Source of the DNA: Albidovulum sp.
Lineage (GTDB): Bacteria > Pseudomonadota > Alphaproteobacteria > Rhodobacterales > Rhodobacteraceae
Length of the DNA: 41,511 bases
Reading direction: 5' to 3'
Assembly (NCBI GenBank): GCA_015491895.1
Contig: WFVA01000113.1
Location: 1 to 41,511 of the forward strand
This document shows positions 16,019 through 25,015 of the stretch, piece after piece (position 1 is the first letter of the stretch; every line of letters begins with the position of its first letter). The position numbers and the translations under genes are program-made. The notes beneath the pieces were generated by a model. The model was not told the origin of the DNA. It searched no databases and saw only the letters and a list, made by a program, of their open reading frames with translations.

Positions 16019-17818
16019 TCAGCGGACCTTGACGGTGGCAAGCTCCTCGCCATCCTCGCTCATCACATGGGTGGAGCAGGCGAGACAGGGATCGAAGCTG
16101 TGCAGGGTGCGCAGGATCTCCACCGGCTCTTCGGCCACTTCCATCTTCGTGTTCATGAGCGAAGCCTCGAAGGCGCCGATATTGCCCTCGGCATCGCGCG
16201 GGCTTCCGTTCCAGGTGGTGGGCACCACGCACTGGTAATTCTCGATCTTCGTATCCTTGATGCGGATCCAGTGCCCGAGCGCGCCGCGCGGCGCCTCGGT
16301 GAAGCCCAGCCCCTTCACCTCGCTCGGCCATGTCTTGGGATCGAAATGGGTGGTGTTGGCGGTGCTGCTGTCCCCGGCCTTGATGTTGGCGATCAGCTTG
16401 TCGAGGAAATAGAGCTGCATTTCCGCCGCCCATTGCGCCTCGAGCGCGCGCGCCGCGGTGCGCCCGAGGGTGGAGAACAGCGCCGAAACGGGAAGATCGA
16501 GCGCGCTCAGCGTGCGATTGATCTGATCGGTGAAATATTCATGCCCCGTGGCATAGCCGACGATGTAGCGCGCCAGCGGCCCCACTTCCATCGCATGCCC
16601 CCGCCAGCGCGGCGCCTTGATCCAGGAATATTTCCCGCTCTCGTCGATCCGCTTGATGTTGGTCTTCGTGCCGACGGTGTTCGGCCCGAGCTCGTATTGC
16701 GGATCGGTGACGCCATCCCAGGGATGCAGGCCCCTGGCGCCGTCGGGATACTTGTACCACGAATGGGGCACGAATTCCTGGATCTGCTCGGGATCGCGCA
16801 GATCGACGGGATGGACCTCGTCAAGCTTGCCATTGATGATCGCCCCGACCGGCATCATCAGATTTTCGGGGCTGTAATCATTGGCGCGATCGGGGATGTC
16901 GCCATAGGCGAGCACGTTTTTCCCCGAAAGCCCGCCCCCGTAGAGCCAGCCCTTGTAGAACTGGCCGATGGCGATAATGTCGGGGATATAGACATTGTTG
17001 ACGAAATCGATGGTGCGCTCGGTGACGGAGCGGACGTAATTCAGCCGCTCCATGTTGACCGGCGCGCCGGCGGCCTGGGCGCCATCCATGTTGATCGCGC
17101 AGGGCACGCCACCCACAAGCCAGTTCGGGTGCGTGTCCTTGCCGCCGAAGATGGTGCGCACGGTCATGATTTCCTTCTGGAAATCGAGCGCCTCGAGATA
17201 ATGCGTCACCGCCATCAGATCCGCTTCGGGCGGCAGCAGGTAGGCCGGGTTCGTCCAGTAGCCGTTCTTGAAGGGGCCGAGCTGGCCACTTTCTATGAAC
17301 TTGCGGATGCGCGTCTGGATGTCGCGGAAATAGCCCGGCGATGATTTCGGATGATGCGGGCTCACGCTCTGCTGCAGCTCGCTGGTGGCCTTCGGATCGG
17401 CCTTGAGCGCATTCACCGGATTCACCCAGTCGAGCGCATGGAGATGGTAGAAATGCACCAGGTGATCGTGCACCTGAAGGGAGAGCTGCATGATGTTGCG
17501 GATCGAGTTGGCGTTTTCGGGGATGTCGATCCCGAGCGCATCCTCGACCGCGCGCACGCTGGTCAGCGCATGGGTGCCCGTGCACACCCCGCAGATGCGC
17601 TGCACGAAGGCCCAGGCATCGCGCGGATCGCGCCCCTTGAGGATCACCTCGAGCCCGCGCCACATGGTGCCCGTGCTCACCGCGTTGCGGATCACGTTGT
17701 TTTCGTCGAGGTTCACCTCGCAGCGCATGTGGCCCTCGATCCGGGTGACCGGATCAACAACCACACGCTTGCCGCTGTCATCGAGGGTAAAGCCGTTGGG
17801 GGTGGTAATCGTAGCCAT
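16019..17818 (-). CDS. hupL: HupL, uptake [NiFe]-hydrogenase large subunit
   Basis: Catalytic subunit (599 aa) oxidising H2 at the NiFe site. The N-terminal motif is [10 protein letters not shown] with Cys76 and Cys79. The C-terminal motif is DPCLACSTH. HupD should cut after this His and remove the last 15 residues, beginning VMSEDGEE. The gas-channel positions are Val78 (between the first Cys pair) and Leu126 (in [10 protein letters not shown]), the ordinary small pair, unlike HupV. It has no leader and is expected to ride through Tat with HupS. The start shares one base with the hupS stop (TAATG). Confidence 0.97.
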   Translation of the reverse strand: MATITTPNGFTLDDSGKRVVVDPVTRIEGHMRCEVNLDENNVIRNAVSTGTMWRGLEVILKGRDPRDAWAFVQRICGVCTGTHALTSVRAVEDALGIDIPENANSIRNIMQLSLQVHDHLVHFYHLHALDWVNPVNALKADPKATSELQQSVSPHHPKSSPGYFRDIQTRIRKFIESGQLGPFKNGYWTNPAYLLPPEADLMAVTHYLEALDFQKEIMTVRTIFGGKDTHPNWLVGGVPCAINMDGAQAAGAPVNMERLNYVRSVTERTIDFVNNVYIPDIIAIGQFYKGWLYGGGLSGKNVLAYGDIPDRANDYSPENLMMPVGAIINGKLDEVHPVDLRDPEQIQEFVPHSWYKYPDGARGLHPWDGVTDPQYELGPNTVGTKTNIKRIDESGKYSWIKAPRWRGHAMEVGPLARYIVGYATGHEYFTDQINRTLSALDLPVSALFSTLGRTAARALEAQWAAEMQLYFLDKLIANIKAGDSSTANTTHFDPKTWPSEVKGLGFTEAPRGALGHWIRIKDTKIENYQCVVPTTWNGSPRDAEGNIGAFEASLMNTKMEVAEEPVEILRTLHSFDPCLACSTHVMSEDGEELATVKVR

Positions 17819-18894
17819 TATGCATCATCTCCCTTGCTCGCGATCCGCTTGATCACGCTGGCGCCCGCATGGATCGCCGCCGCGCCGGCCACGATGCCGG
17901 CGGCCGTCTTGCCGATTTCATCCGCATTGGCCTCGATGCCGAAGCCGTGCACATCCGTCAGGCGATCGTAGAATCCGCCCTTGTCCCAGAAGCCGTCTTC
18001 CGAACAGCCGATGCAGGGGTGCCCGGCCTGGATGGGGAAGGAGAGGCCGCCGTTCCAGCGCACGGTGGAGCAGGCGTTGTAGGTGGTCGGCCCCTTGCAG
18101 CCCACCTTGTAGAGGCAGTAGCCCTTGCGCGCGCCCTCGTCATCGAATTTCTCGACGAACTGCCCGGCATCGAAATGCGGGCGGCGGTAGCATTTGTCAT
18201 GGATGCGCTGGCTGTAGAACATCTTCGGCCTGCCCTGATTGTCGAGCTCGGGCAGCTTCTCGAAAGTCAGCATATAGGTGATCACCGCCGTCATCACCTC
18301 CGAGATCGGCGGGCAGCCGGGCACCTTGATGATCGGCTTGTCGCCGATGCCCGGGATCTTGTGGGTGGGGGTTGCGCGGGTCGGATTAGGGCGCGCGGCC
18401 TGCACGCAGCCCCAGCTGGCACAGGACCCCCAGGAGATGATCGCCTTGGCATGCTGCGAAACCCGCACAAGCTGCTCCACGAAGGGCTTGCCGGCGATGA
18501 TGCAGTACATGCCGTCCTCGTTCAGCGGTGCATTGCCCTCGACAGCCAGAATGAAATTGCCGTCGTATTTCTCGATGGTTTCATCGATGATCGCTTCCGC
18601 CTGATCGCCCGCGGCGGCCATGATCGTATCGTCGTAATCGAGCGAGATCATGGAAAGGATCACATCCTTGGCCAGCGGATGAGCGCTGCGGATGAAGCTT
18701 TCCGAGCAGCAGGTGCATTCAAGCCCGTGCAGCCAGAGCACCGGGATGCGGGGCTTGGTTTCCATCGCATGGGCGATTTTGGGCGCGAAAGCCGGGCTGA
18801 GCCCCAAAGCGCCCGCGGCAAGGCTGCAATACTTGAGGAAACTGCGGCGGGTGATCCCCTGCCGGCGCATCACTTCGTAGAAGGTTTCTGGCAT
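17818..18894 (-). CDS. hupS: HupS, O2-tolerant-type uptake hydrogenase small subunit (Tat exported)
   Basis: Fe-S subunit (358 aa) passing electrons from HupL to HupC. The Tat leader has ITRRSFLKY near residues 14-22 and a likely cleavage at about 43 after AHA. Proximal-cluster cysteines are 60, 62, 63, 158, 163 and 194 of the precursor (motifs [22 protein letters not shown]). Cys62 and Cys163 are the two additional residues that convert the proximal centre to [4Fe-3S] in O2-tolerant group 1d enzymes. With cleavage at 43 they become 19 and 120, the published numbering for the R. eutropha and E. coli Hyd-1 proteins. Medial and distal cluster ligands follow ([22 protein letters not shown]). A C-terminal hydrophobic helix (about 325-350) anchors it in the membrane. 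It is the first gene of hupSLC. Confidence 0.97.
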   Translation of the reverse strand: MPETFYEVMRRQGITRRSFLKYCSLAAGALGLSPAFAPKIAHAMETKPRIPVLWLHGLECTCCSESFIRSAHPLAKDVILSMISLDYDDTIMAAAGDQAEAIIDETIEKYDGNFILAVEGNAPLNEDGMYCIIAGKPFVEQLVRVSQHAKAIISWGSCASWGCVQAARPNPTRATPTHKIPGIGDKPIIKVPGCPPISEVMTAVITYMLTFEKLPELDNQGRPKMFYSQRIHDKCYRRPHFDAGQFVEKFDDEGARKGYCLYKVGCKGPTTYNACSTVRWNGGLSFPIQAGHPCIGCSEDGFWDKGGFYDRLTDVHGFGIEANADEIGKTAAGIVAGAAAIHAGASVIKRIASKGDDA

Positions 18895-18961
18895 GTCGGC
18901 TCCCCTGGCTGTTGTTCTTCCGCGCCACGAAACCGGGCGCGCCGGTCATGGCTTCGCAAGA

Positions 18962-18995
18962 ACTATAGCCCCGACCAGCCAGATTGCTTTCGCAA
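18962..18995 (-). promoter_or_regulatory. Predicted hupS promoter: -10 and a dyad over the -35
   Basis: On the minus strand TATAGT (18962-18967) is a good -10, about 68 nt before the hupS ATG. The matching -35 position has no recognisable hexamer. Instead a perfect dyad TTGC-N4-GCAA (18984-18995) covers it. No GG-N10-GC sigma-54 element was found in this region. The layout fits an activator-dependent housekeeping promoter. The start site is inferred at about 18955. Confidence 0.45.
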
Positions 18996-19045
18996 AAAAT
19001 GCGGCGCAGGAAATGACATTCGGCAGAAGCAAGTATTTTATTTGC

Positions 19046-19058
19046 AATCAATATGTTA
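19046..19058 (+). promoter_or_regulatory. IHF site upstream of hupS
   Basis: AATCAA-TATG-TTA matches the IHF consensus WATCAANNNNTTR exactly and sits in an AT-rich island, centred about 97 nt upstream of the inferred hupS start. IHF bending between HupR and polymerase is established for the R. capsulatus hupSLC promoter, so the position is meaningful. Confidence 0.65.
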
Positions 19059-19201
19059 AGATTTCCCGCAGGCCAGGGAGCGGTCCCGGAGAGCGCCAAT
19101 GGCCCTGCTTTCGCCGATAAGCTCGTTACCGCCGAAAATCCGGTTTTGCATGGTGCCTTACCAGCAGCGCTCTTCGGATGGGTTCGCTGCCCGGGCAGGC
19201 G

Positions 19202-19212
19202 TTGGCGGGCAA
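19202..19212. promoter_or_regulatory. Possible HupR binding site (TTG-N5-CAA)
   Basis: TTG-GCGGG-CAA fits the TTG-N5-CAA palindrome described for R. capsulatus HupR. It lies upstream of the IHF site, about 250 nt before the inferred hupS start, farther than in R. capsulatus. A six-base match can occur by chance in 350 bp, so this is tentative. Confidence 0.3.
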
Positions 19213-19249
19213 GCAGACGGGATTCCCGCTCCGCAGGCGCCACGCCCCC

Positions 19250-19831
19250 TCAGCGCAGGCCGTCGCGTTTCGAGATCTGATCGGCGGCGAGCCCGCCCAT
19301 CCGCGCATGCACCCTCGGACCCCGCGCCATCGCCAGCGCAAACAGGATCTCACCCGCCTTCGGCCCATCGCCCACCCGCACCTCCATCGCATCGAAATGG
19401 CTGCGCACATAGGCGGCGTTGATGTGGCCGAGCGGGATGTCGATGGTGGCGCCCATGCCGCCGAGCTTCATCGCCGAGGGCACGATCGCCAGCGCCTCGC
19501 CGAGCCGCTCGCGCATCGCATAGCCTCCCGGCACGTGCCAGAGCGCGCCATGCTCGATCTCGCCCCCCTCGCCCACCAGCGCCGCCTTGCCATAGGCATC
19601 GATTCCCCCGATGCCGCCAAGCGCCTCGATCAGCATCTCCGTCATCATCCGCCCGAGCGGTTTCAGGCTTTCCATCGCCGGCTGCAGCTCCTCCACGTAG
19701 CGCCCGGCGAAAGGGTTGGAAACGATCGCCACCACGGCCGCCTTCTCGCGCGGCGGATCGGCCTCGGGGCCGCCGTCGTGGTGGGTTGTTTCGCGGATGA
19801 TGACGCTCTTGCGCAGTCTGAATTCGCTCAT
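19250..19831 (-). CDS. DUF1185 'amino acid synthesis' family protein (PF06684)
   Basis: Cytoplasmic protein (193 aa) of the DUF1185/AA_synth family, whose solved members have a chorismate-mutase-like fold. The biochemical function is not established. Visible features are VIIRETTHHDGGP near the N-terminus, IVSNPFAGRYVE, GGIDAYGKAALVGEGGEIEHG and the C-terminal HARMGGLAADQIS. It has no signal or membrane segment. The ATG at 19829-19831 overlaps the UPF0280 stop (ATGA). It is the last gene of the molybdenum-hydroxylase operon. Context suggests a hydrolytic or isomerising step after ring reduction, but that is inference. Confidence 0.85.
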   Translation of the reverse strand: MSEFRLRKSVIIRETTHHDGGPEADPPREKAAVVAIVSNPFAGRYVEELQPAMESLKPLGRMMTEMLIEALGGIGGIDAYGKAALVGEGGEIEHGALWHVPGGYAMRERLGEALAIVPSAMKLGGMGATIDIPLGHINAAYVRSHFDAMEVRVGDGPKAGEILFALAMARGPRVHARMGGLAADQISKRDGLR

Positions 19832-20748
19832 GCTGTTCTCCTTGTTTCGCCCGGCGTTTGCGCCGGTGTTTCCTCCGTCTGCGCGAGCAGCTTCGGCCAA
19901 TCTTCGGTGACAAGGCTTTCGCCGCGCAGAAAGAGCACCGCCGCGGCGATCAGCCCGCGCGCGCGAAAGGCCTCGGCCCGCCTGAGCCCGCGGCGCAGGG
20001 CTTGCGTGATTTCCGGGCGGGAAAGGGGGCCGAGGCCCACCGTCACCATCCGCCGGCCGAGATCGCTGTCGGGATCAATCTCGCAGGCCGGCGCGCGGCG
20101 GATCGCGGGGTGGCCCGGCAGATCAACCGCATTGGCAATGAGGGTGGCCGCGGCATCGGCGGCGGCGGCGCTTGACGCCAGAACGCTGACGGCATCGGCG
20201 ATCCCGAGCGAAAGGCTGCGCCCGCCCCGCCCCGAGGTGGCGAGCCCGCGCACCGGCATGGCGGCGGGGAGGCACACGCGCCCCGCCCGGCCCACATTGC
20301 CGCCCACACCATCGCTCCCGTCATGGACGGCGGCGGTGAGGCTTTGGCCCGGGGCGAGGTGGAAGGCGATATCGCCGCCGTTGTTCACATAAGCGCGCGC
20401 GAGCGGGCCCGCGGCCTCCATCGCCGCGAGGATCTCATCGGCAACCGCCCCGGCCACCGCCGCCATCGGGGTGATGAAATGATCCCCCAGCGGGGAAACG
20501 GCCTCCGCCATGCGCCGGGCGACGGCGCCTTGCGGGCGATGTGCGCCGAGGGGCGCGCGCAGGAGATCAAGCTCTTCCACCAGCTCTTCCAGAATGGTGG
20601 CGAAGCGCCGCCCGGCGGCCTTCAGCGCCGAGGCACGCGCCGCTTCGCCCGCCGGCCCCGCCCCCTCGGCGCCGATCACCAGATCGATCGGCCCGTGATG
20701 GAGATGCAGCCGCCCATCGGGCAGGAAGGCCATCTGCGCGCCTCTCAT
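19828..20748 (-). CDS. UPF0280 (ApbE-like) family protein
   Basis: 306-aa protein of the uncharacterised UPF0280 family, which is related to the ApbE fold. Family segments are GPIDLVIGAEG near residue 20, SPLGDHFITPMAAVAGAVAD, the glycine-rich YVNNGGDIAFHL, GLATSGRGGRSLSLGIADAV and DAAATLIANAVD. The GRGGRS and IADAV segments resemble the TSG/HIIDP region of ApbE flavin transferases. A flavin-related role is thinkable but unproven. It is coupled by ATGA to both neighbours. Family call good, function unknown. Confidence 0.85.
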   Translation of the reverse strand: MRGAQMAFLPDGRLHLHHGPIDLVIGAEGAGPAGEAARASALKAAGRRFATILEELVEELDLLRAPLGAHRPQGAVARRMAEAVSPLGDHFITPMAAVAGAVADEILAAMEAAGPLARAYVNNGGDIAFHLAPGQSLTAAVHDGSDGVGGNVGRAGRVCLPAAMPVRGLATSGRGGRSLSLGIADAVSVLASSAAAADAAATLIANAVDLPGHPAIRRAPACEIDPDSDLGRRMVTVGLGPLSRPEITQALRRGLRRAEAFRARGLIAAAVLFLRGESLVTEDWPKLLAQTEETPAQTPGETRRTA

Positions 20749-22259
20749 TCGCCTTTCCTCTTCCCCGGCGGGCCGATGGCGCGGGTTTCATCGCCGTATT
20801 CGCCGCCATTGGCGAGGATGTCTTCCATCGTCCTGATGCTCTCCACATGCCCGCCGAGGCGCTCGTATTCGCTACGGGGCAGGGTGAATTCGAGCGGCGC
20901 CACGAGCGCGGGCGTGGGCACCGAGCCGAAGGCGCGTTCGGGCATGTCGAGCACATCGACCATCAGCGTGATGCCGCCGCCGGGCCAGATGTAGGCCTCG
21001 GCCCCGCCGCATGTCACCTTCGTGCGCCCGGCCTTCACCGAGCGCGTGAGGGAGACGGGATTTTGCACCACCCCGGCGCGCAGCGATCCCCCCGCGCCGC
21101 CCATGAACAGCACCGAGCAGAGCGCCGGCTCGCAGTTTTCCGCGATCCGCTCCACGCTCGAGCGCAGCGCTTCGGGCAGGGGCTTTTCGCGGGGGCGGAG
21201 AGCCTCATCGAGCTCGTAATAGGCGTGATGCTCGCCGGTGGTGGAAACCATCAGCAGCCGCAGGCCCGGCCGCGCGCCCTTTTTCGCGTTCCAGGGGCCG
21301 AGAATATCGAGCGGATCCTCGAGATCGGTGCCCCCCCAGCCGCTGCCGGGCGCGGCCACGCGGAAATAGCGCCCCGGAGTGGAGCGGTGGCCGCGGATCC
21401 TGATCCCGGTATCCTCCCAGCCGAGCACCTTGCCGGCCTGATGCTCGGAGACGACGCCGGTGATGTGATCGTCCACCACCACCACCTCATCCACCAGCCC
21501 GCGCCACTGGGCGGCAAACATGCCGATGGCGGCCGAGCCGCAGCCCACCCGCATCCTTTCCTCGCGCACCCCGTCCACCACCGGCGCCGCGCCGGCCTGC
21601 ACCCCGACATTCGCGCCGCCGTCGATCTCGAGCGCCACCGGCTCGCGATTGCACAGGGAAAGGAGGGCGGCGCAGGTGGCCCGCCCCTCGGCCTTGGTGG
21701 CGCCCGTGAGGTGCTCCACGCCGCCGAGCGAAAGCATCTGCGAGCCGTATTCGCTGGTGGTCACATGGCCCACCACCTCGCCGTTCATCCGCACCGGTGC
21801 GGCCTCGGGGCCGAGGTGGCGATCGGTATCGATCTTCACCTTCACGCCGCAGTAGGAGAAGATCGCCTCGGTGACGACGGTGATCATGTCCGCCCCTTCC
21901 ACCGCGCGGCTGATGATGAAGGGGGCAGGCTTGTAATCCGGGTAGGTGGTGCCGGCGCCGATTGCCGTGGGGATGCCATCGCCGGAAGCGAGGCTGTCAT
22001 CCCAGCGGGCGGCGAGGAAGGGGCGGATCTCGTCGCCCGCGGCGAGGCGGCGATCGAGGAGGGTGAAGGGATCGGTGCGCAGGATCCGCCCGCCGATATT
22101 GGCGTAGCGATCGCAGGCGCCGGTGCGCCCCTCGGCCACGTAGCAGCGCACCGGGCAGGCCTCGCAGCGGATCTTCTCGGGCCGCGCCGCGCGCCGTGCC
22201 GGGCCTTCCCGGCCGCTCCCGCCGCCTCCCCCCGCCTCCTCGCGCTTCGCTCCGCTCAT
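20745..22259 (-). CDS. 6-hydroxynicotinate reductase-like Fe-S protein
   Basis: 504-aa protein resembling the 6-hydroxynicotinate reductase family of Eubacterium barkeri, a ferredoxin-dependent enzyme that reduces the hydroxylated pyridine ring. The N-terminal region has a Cys cluster at 32, 35, 39 and 49 (CEACPVRC and GACDRY), suitable for an Fe-S centre. Further motifs are FSYCGVKVKIDTD, HVTTSEYGSQMLSLGG, MRVGCGSAAIGMF and FMGGAGGSLRAGV. The first 25 residues are low-complexity. It overlaps the hydroxylase stop by ATGA and the UPF0280 start by ATGA. The substrate may well not be 6-hydroxynicotinate. The name marks family, not proven activity. Confidence 0.75.
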   Translation of the reverse strand: MSGAKREEAGGGGGSGREGPARRAARPEKIRCEACPVRCYVAEGRTGACDRYANIGGRILRTDPFTLLDRRLAAGDEIRPFLAARWDDSLASGDGIPTAIGAGTTYPDYKPAPFIISRAVEGADMITVVTEAIFSYCGVKVKIDTDRHLGPEAAPVRMNGEVVGHVTTSEYGSQMLSLGGVEHLTGATKAEGRATCAALLSLCNREPVALEIDGGANVGVQAGAAPVVDGVREERMRVGCGSAAIGMFAAQWRGLVDEVVVVDDHITGVVSEHQAGKVLGWEDTGIRIRGHRSTPGRYFRVAAPGSGWGGTDLEDPLDILGPWNAKKGARPGLRLLMVSTTGEHHAYYELDEALRPREKPLPEALRSSVERIAENCEPALCSVLFMGGAGGSLRAGVVQNPVSLTRSVKAGRTKVTCGGAEAYIWPGGGITLMVDVLDMPERAFGSVPTPALVAPLEFTLPRSEYERLGGHVESIRTMEDILANGGEYGDETRAIGPPGKRKGE

Positions 22260-25015
22260 CCGCCCGCCTCCCGGATGGCCGCCAGCACGCGATGCGGCAG
22301 GGCGGGCAGGCGGGTGATGCGCGCGCCGCTTGCATGGCGGATGGCATTGAGGATCGCGGGCGCGGTGGGGATCAGCACATGCTCGCCGAGCCCGCGCGCG
22401 CCAAAGGGCCCTTCGGGATCTGGGCGCTCGATCAGGATCGGGGTGATCCGCGGCATGTCGCCCGTGGTGGGGATCAGGTAATCATGCAGGTTTTCCGTGC
22501 GCCCTGGAATGTATTCCTCCATCAGCGCCAGCCCGAGCCCCTGGGCGATTCCGCCCTCGATCTGGCCTTCGGCGAGGATCGGATTGATCACCCGGCCCAG
22601 ATCATGGGCGGCGTGGATGTGCAGCACGCGCACCCGCCCGGTGCCCATGTCCACCTCCACCTCCGCCATCTGCGCCCCGTAGCCATAGACGGCATAGGGC
22701 GCGCCCTGGCCGTTTTCGTCAAGCGGGGTGGTGGGTGGATCATAGCTCTCCTCTGCCGCCAGCACATAGCCCCAGGGGCCGGGGGGGAGCTGCGCAGGAT
22801 CAAGGCTGGCCTCGCTTGCGCCCTCGCGGGCGATGATACGGCCCCCCTCAAGCGAAAGCCGCGCCCCTTCCCCGAGATTGAGCCGGCGCAGGATCATGGC
22901 GCGCAGCGCCTGCCCGCAAAGCATCGCCGCCTTGCCGGTGACATAGGTCTGACGCGAGGCGGATGTCTTGCCGGCATCGGGGGTGAGGGCGGTATCGGGG
23001 CCGATCAGCTCGATCTGAGCCACCGGCAGGCCGAGCGCGTCGGCGAAGATCTGGGGGATCACCGTATTCGCTCCCTGGCCGATGTCCGGCGCGCCCTGGT
23101 GCAGGCAGAGGCGGCCATCGGCGGCAAGCCCGGCGCGGATGGTGGAAGGATTGGGAAGGGCGGTATTGCCGCAGCCATACCAGCAGCTTGCCATCCCCAC
23201 CCCGCGCCGCGTTCGCCCGCGCGCCGCATTCCATTCCCGGCAGGCGTCCAGCGCGGCCTCCCAGGGCGCATGTAGCGCCTCGAGGCAGGCGCGGATGCCC
23301 ACCGCCGCGAGGCGCTGGCCGGTGCGGGTGCTGTCTCCGTCGCGCATCGCGTTTTGCAGGCGGAAGGCGAGGCGGTCCATGCCGCAGGCAAGCGCCAGAT
23401 CGTCAAACAGCACTTCCTGCATGATCGTTGCCTGCGGCACGCCGAAGCCGCGAAAGGCGCCCGAGGGGGGGCTGTGCGTGTGAATGGCGCGCGCCTCGGC
23501 GCGGTAATGGGGCACGCGATAGGGCCCCGAGGCATGGACAGGCACCCGCCCGGCCACCGTCGGCCCCCAGGAGGCATAGGCGCCGGTATTGAAATCGCCC
23601 TCGAAGATCATGCCGGTGAGCCGCCCCGCGCCATCGCAGCCAATGCGTGCGCGCATACGGGCCGGGTGGCGCTTGGTGGTGGAAGCCATGCTTTCCCGGC
23701 GCGAATAGACCATCCGGCAAGGCCGCCCGGTGCGCAGGGCAGCAAGCCCGATCAGCGGCTGCACGGAGAGATCGAGCTTGGTGCCGAAGCCGCCGCCCGT
23801 GGCCGCGGTGATGATGCGGATGCGCTCCTCCGGGAGAGCAAGGATGCTTGCGCATTCGGCGCGGTCCATCCCCGGCGCCTGGGTGCAGGCGCGGATCACC
23901 AGCCGGGGGGCTTCGCCATCGCTTTCAAGCCAGGCAACGCCCGCCTCGGGCTCGATCGGGGCATGTTCGACGAAGGCGGTTTCGATCTCGCCCTCGGCCA
24001 GATGCGCACTCGCCGCAAGCGCCGCCTGCGGATCTCCCTGGCACACCCGCCCCTTCGTGAGGATATTTCCCGGCCTTTCGCCGTGGATCAGACCCGCGCC
24101 TTCGCGCACCGCTTCGGCCGGATCCGTGATCGCCGCGAGCGGCTCCCACTCGATCGGGAAATCCTCCGCCCGGAAATCCGCGACCGCCTCCGCCTCGCCG
24201 ACCACGAGCGCAACCGCCTCGCCCCGGAAAAGCGCCTCGCCCTCGGCCAGCACCGGCTGATCGGCAAAAGCGGGAATGACCCCGAAGCGATTGCGCCCGG
24301 GAATGTCCGCCGCCGTCAGCACCAGCGCGATCCCCGGCCGCGCCTTCCGCCAGCCCTCGAGATCGCCGAAGGAAAACCGCGCGTGATGGTGAGGCGAACG
24401 GATCGCGCGCACCAGCAGCGCCCCCTCGGGCACATGATCGGCGCCGTAGCTCTCGCTGCCATCGACCTTGGCCCGCCCGTCAAGCCGCTCGATCCCCGCG
24501 CCCACGGCCGCGCCCGCCTCGGGGCTTTCGGCCCGGGCGGGCGGATCGCTGGCCCGGCAGACGGCTTCGATGATCTTCGCATATCCCGTGCAGCGGCAGA
24601 GCACCCCGCCGAGCGCCTCCGCAGCCTCTTCCCTTGTGGGATGCGAGTTCTTTTGCAGGAGCGCCGCGGCCGCCATCAGCATCCCCGGCGTGCAGATCCC
24701 GCATTGCGCCGCGCCATGGGCGAGGAAGGCGCGCCGGAGATGTTCGAGCCCCGCATCCGCCAGCCCCTCGACCGTCAGGATCTCGTGCCCCTCCGCCTGC
24801 GCCAGCGGCACGAGGCAGGCGCAGACGGGGCGCCCCTCCAGAAGCACCGTGCAGGCGCCGCAATCGCCCGCCTCACAGCCGAGCTTCGTGCCCCTCAGCC
24901 CCAGATCCTCGCGCAGCACCTCGCTGAGCCGGCGCCCCGGCGGGGCCGAGATCAGGTGCTCGGCACCATTCACGATCAGCCGGGCCGAAGCCCGCATCGC
25001 GCCGTCATCCGCCAT
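22256..25015 (-). CDS. Molybdenum hydroxylase: fused [2Fe-2S] and molybdopterin subunits (xanthine dehydrogenase family)
   Basis: 919-aa fusion. Residues about 8-170 hold both [2Fe-2S] domains of the XDH family (CEAGDCGACTVLL with a later VCAC, then CGICTPGM and LCRCTGYAKI). The remainder is the molybdenum cofactor domain: GGGFGTKLDLSVQP, GAFRGFGVPQ, IGQGANTVIPQ and the catalytic Glu in GARGLGEHVLIP. It lacks a FAD domain, which is the separate upstream gene. The predicted reaction is hydroxylation of a carbon in an N-heteroaromatic ring with water as oxygen source, acting in the cytoplasm. The start at 25013-25015 overlaps the FAD gene by 11 nt. A frame reaching 25285 is rejected because it lies inside that gene. 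Confidence 0.92.
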   Translation of the reverse strand: MADDGAMRASARLIVNGAEHLISAPPGRRLSEVLREDLGLRGTKLGCEAGDCGACTVLLEGRPVCACLVPLAQAEGHEILTVEGLADAGLEHLRRAFLAHGAAQCGICTPGMLMAAAALLQKNSHPTREEAAEALGGVLCRCTGYAKIIEAVCRASDPPARAESPEAGAAVGAGIERLDGRAKVDGSESYGADHVPEGALLVRAIRSPHHHARFSFGDLEGWRKARPGIALVLTAADIPGRNRFGVIPAFADQPVLAEGEALFRGEAVALVVGEAEAVADFRAEDFPIEWEPLAAITDPAEAVREGAGLIHGERPGNILTKGRVCQGDPQAALAASAHLAEGEIETAFVEHAPIEPEAGVAWLESDGEAPRLVIRACTQAPGMDRAECASILALPEERIRIITAATGGGFGTKLDLSVQPLIGLAALRTGRPCRMVYSRRESMASTTKRHPARMRARIGCDGAGRLTGMIFEGDFNTGAYASWGPTVAGRVPVHASGPYRVPHYRAEARAIHTHSPPSGAFRGFGVPQATIMQEVLFDDLALACGMDRLAFRLQNAMRDGDSTRTGQRLAAVGIRACLEALHAPWEAALDACREWNAARGRTRRGVGMASCWYGCGNTALPNPSTIRAGLAADGRLCLHQGAPDIGQGANTVIPQIFADALGLPVAQIELIGPDTALTPDAGKTSASRQTYVTGKAAMLCGQALRAMILRRLNLGEGARLSLEGGRIIAREGASEASLDPAQLPPGPWGYVLAAEESYDPPTTPLDENGQGAPYAVYGYGAQMAEVEVDMGTGRVRVLHIHAAHDLGRVINPILAEGQIEGGIAQGLGLALMEEYIPGRTENLHDYLIPTTGDMPRITPILIERPDPEGPFGARGLGEHVLIPTAPAILNAIRHASGARITRLPALPHRVLAAIREAGG

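Larger units (their letters stand above)
18895..19249. other. Intergenic region upstream of hupS
   Basis: 355 bp without a gene, between the end of the DUF1185 gene and hupS. It holds the hupS promoter, IHF site and possible HupR site listed separately. It also has two short GC palindromes that might help terminate the upstream operon: CTGCCCGGGCAG at 19187-19198 and CGGGA-T-TCCCG at 19218-19228. Neither is followed by a U-run. The segment 18970-19065 is clearly AT-richer than its surroundings. Confidence 0.5.

Noticed and set aside
19042-19052. TTG-N4-CAA near the IHF site as a HupR box
   Set aside because: The spacing is 4 rather than 5 bases, and it overlaps the exact IHF match, which explains it better.
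18895-19060. Sigma-54 -24/-12 promoter for hupS
   Set aside because: Checked the minus strand for GG-N10-GC. The closest arrangement around 18955-18980 is off by one base, and HupR lacks GAFTGA.
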